NCBI GenBank assembly: GCA_947630585.1
Contig: CANRIE010000016.1
Span: forward strand, 1-11,016
Source of the DNA: an uncultured Bacilli bacterium
GTDB lineage: Bacteria; Bacillota_I; Bacilli_A; RF39; UBA660
DNA length: 11,016 nucleotides
Direction: 5' to 3'
The notes under the pieces were generated by a model, which worked only from the letters and a program-made list of their open reading frames with translations, did not search any database and was not told the origin of the DNA. Below are positions 7,527 to 11,016 of this stretch, piece by piece. The position numbers and the translations under genes were made by a program. Position 1 is the stretch's first letter, and every line of letters starts with the position of its first letter.

Positions 7527-8548
7527 ACTAACTCCTTAAATTTTAAACTTAATTTTTTAGGTATTAATCTAGGTCCTCTTACCGCATTAACACCATTTTG
7601 TTTTAGAAAATCGAATGTTAAATTAAAACTATCTAACTTTTTTAATAATTTTATTTTCATAACTTTATTTATCTTTAAATCTTTATTTTCAAAACTATAT
7701 GAAATATCAGCATCAATTACTAAACATTTATAATATATTTTAGAATAAGGACTTCCAACATAAATATAAACTATATCATTTTTATTAATATTACTTGATT
7801 GTTTATAAATAATTGTATCTTCCTTATTAAAACAATTAATTATATCGTAGTATTTAGGATTGGCAGGAACTAACCATTCATTTACTTTACAAGTGAAATC
7901 ATGACTTTCTTTAATATATTTAATTATTTCTTCATCTTTTAAAGTATCATCAAGAATTATAGTAATCCAGTTTTCTTTATTCATGTGATAGGCCTTATAA
8001 AAACCTTTTTTATTAACTAAATCTTTAATTTCTTCTTTATCTAATTTAACATTTAATATTTCAACTTCTCCTTTTGTATCATCAAGTCTTTCTCTTTTAA
8101 TATTCATGATTATTCCATACCATTTTAAATTTTTAGGATTTCGAAATACTCCATGAGGTTCATTTTCCCATAAAAATTCTGGTTTATCATGATATTCTTT
8201 ATTGATTAACTCGGTTATCCTATTTGCTTGACTAGATATAAAATAAGTTGTAGTTGTACAGTTATCTCGAATATTTTCTAAAAACTTAATAAATTCATCG
8301 CGAACCCTTCCAACAAAGTTACCTGTTTGTTTTTCAATTCGGAAGTTTGAATACTCCGTGTTAAATTCTAAATCGTAGATTTTACCTGTAACTTTTCCAT
8401 CCATAGTTATTTCTACTTTAATTAGAAATGTTTTATCTAATATTTCTTTTTCTATTTCATATTTATCATCTATTTTTTTAAATCCAAATGGAATTAATTT
8501 ATCATATAAAATAATACATCTTTTAAATATTTCTTTTTCTATATCCAT
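7523..8548 (-). CDS. MmcQ/YjbR-family protein fused to a PUA/EVE-like domain
   Basis: A 341-residue two-part protein. Residues 1-105 form the N-terminal extension seen in many Firmicute MmcQ proteins (KIYDLEFNTEYSNFR, FVGRVRDEF). Residues about 107-221 are the YjbR/CyaY-like domain: QANRITELI, EFLWENEPHGVFRNPKNLKWYG and the hallmark YKAYHMNKENWITIILDD. Residues about 224-340 resemble a PUA/EVE-type domain: EWLVPANPKYYDI, IYKQSSNINKNDIVYIYVG, then VNAVRGPRLIPKKL. The YjbR fold is called DNA-binding by homology. EVE/PUA domains often read modified bases, so a nucleic-acid role is a reasonable inference only. The ribosome site GGTGATTT is weak. The gene starts 10 bases after the PPC gene and ends in a 4-bp ATGA overlap with the VOC gene. 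Confidence 0.82.
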   Translation of the reverse strand: MDIEKEIFKRCIILYDKLIPFGFKKIDDKYEIEKEILDKTFLIKVEITMDGKVTGKIYDLEFNTEYSNFRIEKQTGNFVGRVRDEFIKFLENIRDNCTTTTYFISSQANRITELINKEYHDKPEFLWENEPHGVFRNPKNLKWYGIIMNIKRERLDDTKGEVEILNVKLDKEEIKDLVNKKGFYKAYHMNKENWITIILDDTLKDEEIIKYIKESHDFTCKVNEWLVPANPKYYDIINCFNKEDTIIYKQSSNINKNDIVYIYVGSPYSKIYYKCLVIDADISYSFENKDLKINKVMKIKLLKKLDSFNLTFDFLKQNGVNAVRGPRLIPKKLSLKFKELV

Positions 8549-8558
8549 AAATCACCAA

Positions 8559-8978
8559 TTAAAATTTAAATAAGTTAAGTCCTATATTCTCATCATAGTA
8601 TCGATCGACCTCAAAATCAAGAATATCAATAACCATTTCACAAGTAGCACTTATAACGGCTCTATTTAAATGCCCACCAAAAACTTCACCTTGACTATTT
8701 CCAGCACTCATATGAATATGCGTATAAAATTCATTATTCATAGTATTAATAGTTCCTGTTAAAGAAACAATTTCAAAGTTCCCTTGAAAATTATTAGAAT
8801 AGTATTTCTTTTCTGAAACTTTATATACCCCAACTGTAAAATCATTAGTAGCCCCAATTGCTGTAACTGTTGCAAGTTTAATATTTTCTTTTAAAGCTAT
8901 TTCTTTAATTTTATCTAATATTTCTTCACCCTTATCAATTCTAACAATTATTTTATTTTTACATCTTTTATATTCCAT
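8559..8978 (-). CDS. PPC/DUF296 domain protein
   Basis: A 139-residue protein that is almost entirely one PPC (plant and prokaryote conserved, DUF296) domain. The core is THIHMSAGNSQGEVFGGHL, with H87, H89 and H103 forming the usual conserved His cluster that can hold a metal, preceded by the LATVTAIGATNDFTVGVY strand and turn. In plants the domain sits beside AT-hooks. Bacterial single-domain forms are trimers of unknown function and have no AT-hook, as here. Start ATG 8978 has AAGGAG nine bases upstream. It is the first gene of a four-gene operon with MmcQ, VOC and DUF1294. Confidence 0.87.
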   Translation of the reverse strand: MEYKRCKNKIIVRIDKGEEILDKIKEIALKENIKLATVTAIGATNDFTVGVYKVSEKKYYSNNFQGNFEIVSLTGTINTMNNEFYTHIHMSAGNSQGEVFGGHLNRAVISATCEMVIDILDFEVDRYYDENIGLNLFKF

Positions 8979-9005
8979 ATAATAAATCTCCTTTTAAATA
9001 AGAAT

Positions 9006-9035
9006 ATCATATAATTTTATAATTTTAAATAACTA
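9006..9035 (-). promoter_or_regulatory. possible weak promoter of the PPC operon
   Basis: Minus strand TATGAT (9011-9006) with TAGTTA 18 nt upstream is the best candidate between the cassette terminator and the PPC gene. Neither box is strong, and the region is nearly pure A/T, so this is tentative. Confidence 0.3.
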
Positions 9036-9064
9036 TTTAAAAATATCCACCAAAATAGTGGATA
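9035..9064 (-). terminator. second terminator at the end of the Abi/ncRNA cassette
   Basis: Minus strand TATCCAC-TATTTTG-GTGGATA followed at once by TTTTT. It lies six bases past the end of ncRNA copy 1 and should stop read-through into the PPC operon. The same inverted repeat recurs at the other border of the cassette. Confidence 0.7.
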
Positions 9065-9070
9065 AAATTA
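9044..9070. repeat. border direct repeat, left copy
   Basis: TATCCAC, 7 bases, then GTGGATAAAATTA. The same arrangement occurs at 10515-10540 with a 6-base loop. The last 13 bases are identical in both copies. They bracket the Abi gene and all three ncRNA units, about 1.47 kb apart. Confidence 0.7.
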
Positions 9071-9129
9071 AAAATAGGACTCCGTCGTAACAGAGTCCAT
9101 GCAAAAATGATTTAACATTTTTTTCTTGC
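9070..9129 (-). ncRNA. 60-nt structured ncRNA, copy 1 (Abi-associated)
   Basis: Predicted RNA from G9129 to the U run at 9070. The 5' hairpin pairs GCAA/UUGC and AAAUG/CAUUU around the loop UUAAAU, with a GAAAA bulge. Two bases later a GGACUCUGU/ACGGAGUCC stem with a UACG loop and UAUUUUU forms an intrinsic terminator. The U-G pair in this stem exists only if the minus strand is transcribed. Copies 2 and 3 have the same length and plan. It is most likely a partner RNA of the adjacent Abi_2 HEPN protein, as described for AbiF-type systems. The assignment comes from position and structure, not from a covariance-model hit. Confidence 0.75.
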
Positions 9130-9135
9130 ATCATA

Positions 9136-9164
9136 ATAGTATCATATTTATACTATTAAGTCAA
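9136..9164 (-). promoter_or_regulatory. promoter of ncRNA copy 1
   Basis: TTGACT (9164-9159), a 17-nt spacer ending TATGA, then TACTAT (9141-9136). The TG makes an extended -10. Placing +1 seven bases on falls exactly on the first base of the 5' hairpin. An 8-bp inverted repeat AATAGTAT/ATACTATT (9135-9157) covers the spacer and -10. Confidence 0.7.
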
Positions 9165-9180
9165 CTATTTTTTTTCAAAG

Positions 9181-9240
9181 AAAAATAGGACTCCGTCGTA
9201 ACAGAGTCCACGCAAAAATGATTTAACATTTTTTTGTTGC
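9181..9240 (-). ncRNA. 60-nt structured ncRNA, copy 2, in the Abi 3' region
   Basis: Same plan as copy 1: G9240 start, GCAA...UUGC hairpin with loop UUAAAU, then the identical GGACUCUGU-UACG-ACGGAGUCC terminator with UAUUUUU. It differs in C for G in the bulge and G for A before the terminator. It begins 63 bases after the Abi stop codon, and the Abi gene has no terminator of its own, so this unit should also end the Abi mRNA. Copy 2 lacks the downstream second hairpin found at copies 1 and 3. Confidence 0.75.
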
Positions 9241-9246
9241 AATATC

Positions 9247-9275
9247 ATAATATCATACTTATATAATTAAGTCAA
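9247..9275 (-). promoter_or_regulatory. promoter of ncRNA copy 2
   Basis: TTGACT (9275-9270), 17 nt ending TATGA, then TATTAT (9252-9247), the best -10 of the three copies. The spacer inverted repeat seen at copies 1 and 3 is broken here by a 3-base deletion. Confidence 0.75.
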
Positions 9276-9302
9276 CTATTTTTTCACATTTTTTGTACTT
9301 TT

Positions 9303-10289
9303 TTAATAACTTGCTTTAATTATTTTAGAAAAATACATATATACAGATTTCAATAGTTCATTATTATTATAATACTCTTTATGCTTAATTATTCTTCTAA
9401 AGAACAAATCATTAATTTCTTCTTTAATATTTTCCTTTATACCATCACTAGTAACAATCTGATTAAACATATAAAGAGCATAAGTAATTTGCCTAATTCT
9501 TGAATTACTCATTTTTTTATTTCTGATTTTTTTCCCCATATTACAATAATCTTTTAAATAAGATATTACTTTATAAGATGGTTGATAAGACGAATAATCT
9601 CTTTTATCCAATTCAGTTAAAATACTAGTATTATGTGCAACTGCATTTCTAAGTTTTACAATTTCACGAAATATAAATATATCTTTTTGTTCATCATATA
9701 AATTATATTCATTAGTAAAATATTCATAAAAACTAATTAATTCTCCAAAAGTTATTATTTCCATAAATTCCCATATAGGAATGTTTTCTAATCTCTTATC
9801 TTTATCAATATCATATTTTGAAAATATTTTTAAATAATTTTCACTTCCAAGTTTTTTAAATATACTATTATGAAGCCTTTTCTCATTATTATTATAATCA
9901 TATTCTAAATACATATTTACAATTCGATATCCATCTTCTTCGGGAATGTTTTCAATTGTATTTAAAATTTTTAGTTTAAGATAATGTTCAATATCAATAA
10001 CCATTTTAAATAATAATAATCTAACCCTCATATCAATAATTGATAAATCTTTTAAATAAGCAAAATCTAAGTCTATATATTTTCCGGCTAAATTTCCTAA
10101 ATTGTATTTCAAAAAATCATTTTTATACGCGGTGAGATTATAATAGTTATTATTATACTTTAAATAATTTTGAGCTTCATTCTCTTCCATTTTTTCAAAC
10201 TTAATATTTTTACTTTTTAAATTATTTATCATTTCAGCTATACTTAGCATATATTTGTTAGTAATTACACTAACGCTATCTTCTACCAT
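9303..10289 (-). CDS. Abi_2 (AbiD/AbiF-like) family protein with HEPN RNase motif
   Basis: A 328-residue cytosolic protein of the Abi_2 abortive-infection family, whose members stop phage growth by killing or arresting the host. Family landmarks in order: YNLTAYKNDFL (51-60); IIDMRVRLLLFKMVIDIEHYLKLKI (84-108), matching the D-xx-LR-LL-xxI-ExxLR helix; IPIWEFMEIITFGELISFY (170-188); and FREIVKLRNAVAHN (207-220). RNAVAH (R214, H219) is the R-x4-H catalytic motif of HEPN ribonucleases and is intact. The roughly 100-residue C-terminus is basic and helical. Start ATG 10289 has AAGGAAG nine bases upstream and a strong promoter. The gene is enclosed by three copies of a structured RNA unit, the arrangement expected for an AbiF-type toxin with RNA antitoxin. 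Targets and trigger are unknown. Confidence 0.88.
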   Translation of the reverse strand: MVEDSVSVITNKYMLSIAEMINNLKSKNIKFEKMEENEAQNYLKYNNNYYNLTAYKNDFLKYNLGNLAGKYIDLDFAYLKDLSIIDMRVRLLLFKMVIDIEHYLKLKILNTIENIPEEDGYRIVNMYLEYDYNNNEKRLHNSIFKKLGSENYLKIFSKYDIDKDKRLENIPIWEFMEIITFGELISFYEYFTNEYNLYDEQKDIFIFREIVKLRNAVAHNTSILTELDKRDYSSYQPSYKVISYLKDYCNMGKKIRNKKMSNSRIRQITYALYMFNQIVTSDGIKENIKEEINDLFFRRIIKHKEYYNNNELLKSVYMYFSKIIKASY

Positions 10290-10321
10290 AACAATTCACT
10301 TCCTTAAACATTTCTAACTTA

Positions 10322-10349
10322 ATTATAGCATTTAAAAATTATAAGTCAA
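10322..10349 (-). promoter_or_regulatory. promoter of the Abi gene
   Basis: TTGACT (10349-10344), a 16-nt spacer ending TGC, then TATAAT (10327-10322), an extended -10. The -35 and following bases (TTGACTTA) match those of the ncRNA promoters. The leader is about 25 nt. Confidence 0.85.
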
Positions 10350-10376
10350 TGAATTTTTGCGTTATTTTGTATTAAA

Positions 10377-10400
10377 TTTATCTAAACTAAAATAGATAAA
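10377..10400 (-). other. hairpin downstream of ncRNA copy 3
   Basis: TTTATCTA/TAGATAAA, an 8-bp stem with an 8-base loop, in the same position relative to copy 3 as the TATCCAC/GTGGATA hairpin is to copy 1. The stem bases differ but the pairing is kept. The following minus-strand bases TTTAAT make only a weak terminator. Confidence 0.5.
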
Positions 10401-10403
10401 ATT

Positions 10404-10463
10404 AAAAATAGGACTCTACCGATAATAGAGTCCATGCAAAAATGATTTAACATTTTTTGTTGC
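10404..10463 (-). ncRNA. 60-nt structured ncRNA, copy 3, upstream of the Abi gene
   Basis: Same length and plan as copies 1 and 2. The 5' hairpin has one fewer A in the bulge. The terminator stem is GGACUCUAU/GUAGAGUCC with loop UAUCG: relative to copies 1 and 2 one pair changes G-C to A-U on both sides, one U-G becomes U-A, and one U-A becomes U-G, so all nine pairs are kept. It ends about 55 bases before the Abi promoter, so the RNA and Abi mRNA are separate transcripts in the same direction, RNA first. Confidence 0.77.
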
Positions 10464-10469
10464 ATTATC

Positions 10470-10498
10470 ATAGTGTCATATTTATACTATTAAGTCAA
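10470..10498 (-). promoter_or_regulatory. promoter of ncRNA copy 3
   Basis: TTGACT (10498-10493), 17 nt ending TATGA, then CACTAT (10475-10470). The -10 is the weakest of the three copies, but the TG extension and -35 are kept. The start again falls on the first hairpin base. Confidence 0.6.
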
Positions 10499-10514
10499 CT
10501 ATTTTTTAATTTTT

Positions 10515-10540
10515 TATCCACAATTTGGTGGATAAAATTA
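10515..10540. repeat. border direct repeat, right copy
   Basis: TATCCAC-AATTTG-GTGGATAAAATTA, matching 9044-9070. Locally it is a 10-bp perfect stem (10512-10521 with 10528-10537). Neither strand has a T run after it, so it is not a good terminator. It touches the dgkA stop codon. Confidence 0.65.
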
Positions 10541-10903
10541 TTTTATTAAGGCTATTAACTTAGGAATAAAAATAATTAAACCAATTATAGCCGATAGAAA
10601 AGCCGTTACTAAAACAGCACCTGCTGATATATCTTTAGCAAGTTTAGCTTTCGGATTTATCTTAGGCATTGCTAAATCAACAGTTATTTCAATTGCTGTA
10701 TTAAATAATTCAGCACTTATTACTAAAGCAAATAAAGAAATACAAATAAGCCATTCTAATAAACTTATTTTAAATATTATCCCACATATAATAACTAAAA
10801 TCATAAAAACAAAATGAATCTTTAAATTTCTTTCGGTTTTCAAGGAACTTTTTATTCCCTCAATTGCATATTTAAAACTATTAATTATTTTTATATTTTT
10901 CAC
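10538..10903 (-). CDS. dgkA: DgkA-family undecaprenol/diacylglycerol kinase
   Basis: A small membrane kinase, 121 residues, close to B. subtilis DgkA (123), which phosphorylates undecaprenol to recycle the cell-wall lipid carrier. Conserved residues visible are TERN (23-26), the catalytic ELFNTAIEITVDL (65-77) and AKDISAGAVL (89-98). Three hydrophobic segments are at about 31-47, 50-68 and 93-115. The frame is open from a GTG at 10915, but GTG 10903 is preferred: its GTGA overlaps the TGA of the upstream PAP2 gene by four bases, and GGGTG lies five bases before it, whereas GTG 10915 has no ribosome site. The upstream PAP2 phosphatase partner fits lipid-phosphate recycling. Confidence 0.9.
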   Translation of the reverse strand: MKNIKIINSFKYAIEGIKSSLKTERNLKIHFVFMILVIICGIIFKISLLEWLICISLFALVISAELFNTAIEITVDLAMPKINPKAKLAKDISAGAVLVTAFLSAIIGLIIFIPKLIALIK

Positions 10904-11016
10904 TTTAACACCCACTTCTTTAAAACATTTATATATATCATTAAATAACTAAGTGATATACAAAATCCTGCTATAACATCACTTGCATAATGAACACCTA
11001 AATAAATTCTACTTAT
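10900..11016 (-). CDS. PAP2-family phosphatase, C-terminal end (5' part outside window)
   Basis: Only the last 38 residues are present. SRIYLGVHYASDVIAG is the third PAP2 signature (SR-x5-H-x3-D), with its catalytic His and partner Asp. It is followed by one transmembrane segment and a short basic tail (VLKKWVLK). Such enzymes dephosphorylate undecaprenyl pyrophosphate or phosphatidate at the membrane. It overlaps dgkA by GTGA, so the two are in one operon and opposite steps of lipid-carrier phosphate metabolism are paired. Confidence 0.88.
   Translation of the reverse strand: MSRIYLGVHYASDVIAGFCISLSYLMIYINVLKKWVLK

Noticed and set aside
9062..9284. The repeats as a plus-strand cloverleaf RNA closed by AAAAATAG/CTATTTTT
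   Set aside because: The pairing exists in all copies, but on the minus strand the same bases form a well-spaced TTGACT promoter, a start at the hairpin base and a U-tailed terminator. The terminator-stem wobbles also fit only the minus strand. One G-U pair in copy 3 favours plus, but it lies in the promoter spacer.
9044..10540. CRISPR array or integron attC cassette
   Set aside because: Only three units, unevenly spaced, with a full gene between two of them; no spacer-like regular intervals, no cas genes and no integrase or attC core sites.
10904..10915. Upstream GTG start for dgkA
   Set aside because: No ribosome site, and it would overlap the PAP2 gene by 16 bases; the GTG at 10903 gives the classic GTGA overlap.

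Overview
The window is strongly AT-rich, and nearly all coding is on the minus strand. Extended -10 promoters (TGnTATAAT), strong AGGAG-type ribosome sites, a CIRCE/HrcA heat-shock operator, a YrzB-like DUF1292 protein, DUF1294, a Gram-positive-type DgkA and an FtsEX pair all point to Bacillota. The ClpB begins directly at AAA domain 1 with no N-terminal domain, as in mollicutes, so a Bacilli/Mollicutes-related lineage is a reasonable guess. TGA is used as a stop and TGG as Trp, so the standard code applies.

Layout, reading the minus strand from high to low coordinates. (1) 10538-11016: the C-terminus of a PAP2 phosphatase overlaps a dgkA/undecaprenol kinase gene by GTGA; this is a lipid-carrier recycling pair. 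(2) 9044-10540: a compact accessory cassette. An Abi_2-type HEPN ribonuclease gene (9303-10289) is flanked by three near-identical 60-nt predicted RNA genes, one upstream and two downstream. Each has its own TTGACT-N17 extended -10 promoter and ends in an intrinsic terminator with compensatory stem changes. An imperfect 26-27 bp direct repeat, itself a hairpin, brackets the whole cassette. This is the most interesting part of the window. It resembles AbiF-type toxin/ncRNA systems, which have been linked to the ancestry of Cas13. (3) 6586-8978: a tight four-gene operon encoding a PPC/DUF296 protein, an MmcQ/YjbR protein fused to a PUA/EVE-like domain, a VOC/bleomycin-resistance-like protein and a duplicated DUF1294 membrane protein. 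(4) 5174-6493: an archaeal-type aspartyl-tRNA synthetase with its own promoter, followed by a terminator. (5) 3830-5102: a DUF1292 protein and an uncharacterised HExxH...E zinc-peptidase-like protein, one base apart. (6) 2142-3726: ftsE-ftsX with an extended -10 promoter and a terminator that overlaps the ftsX stop codon. (7) 1-2018: clpB, cut by the window edge, behind a sigma-A promoter whose -35 lies inside a CIRCE operator.

Two starts are called downstream of the longest open frame. ftsX is placed at ATG 3041, because the GTG at 3053 touches its own Shine-Dalgarno. dgkA is placed at GTG 10903, which gives a GTGA overlap with the upstream gene. No tRNA, rRNA, CRISPR array, transposase or credible plus-strand gene was seen.
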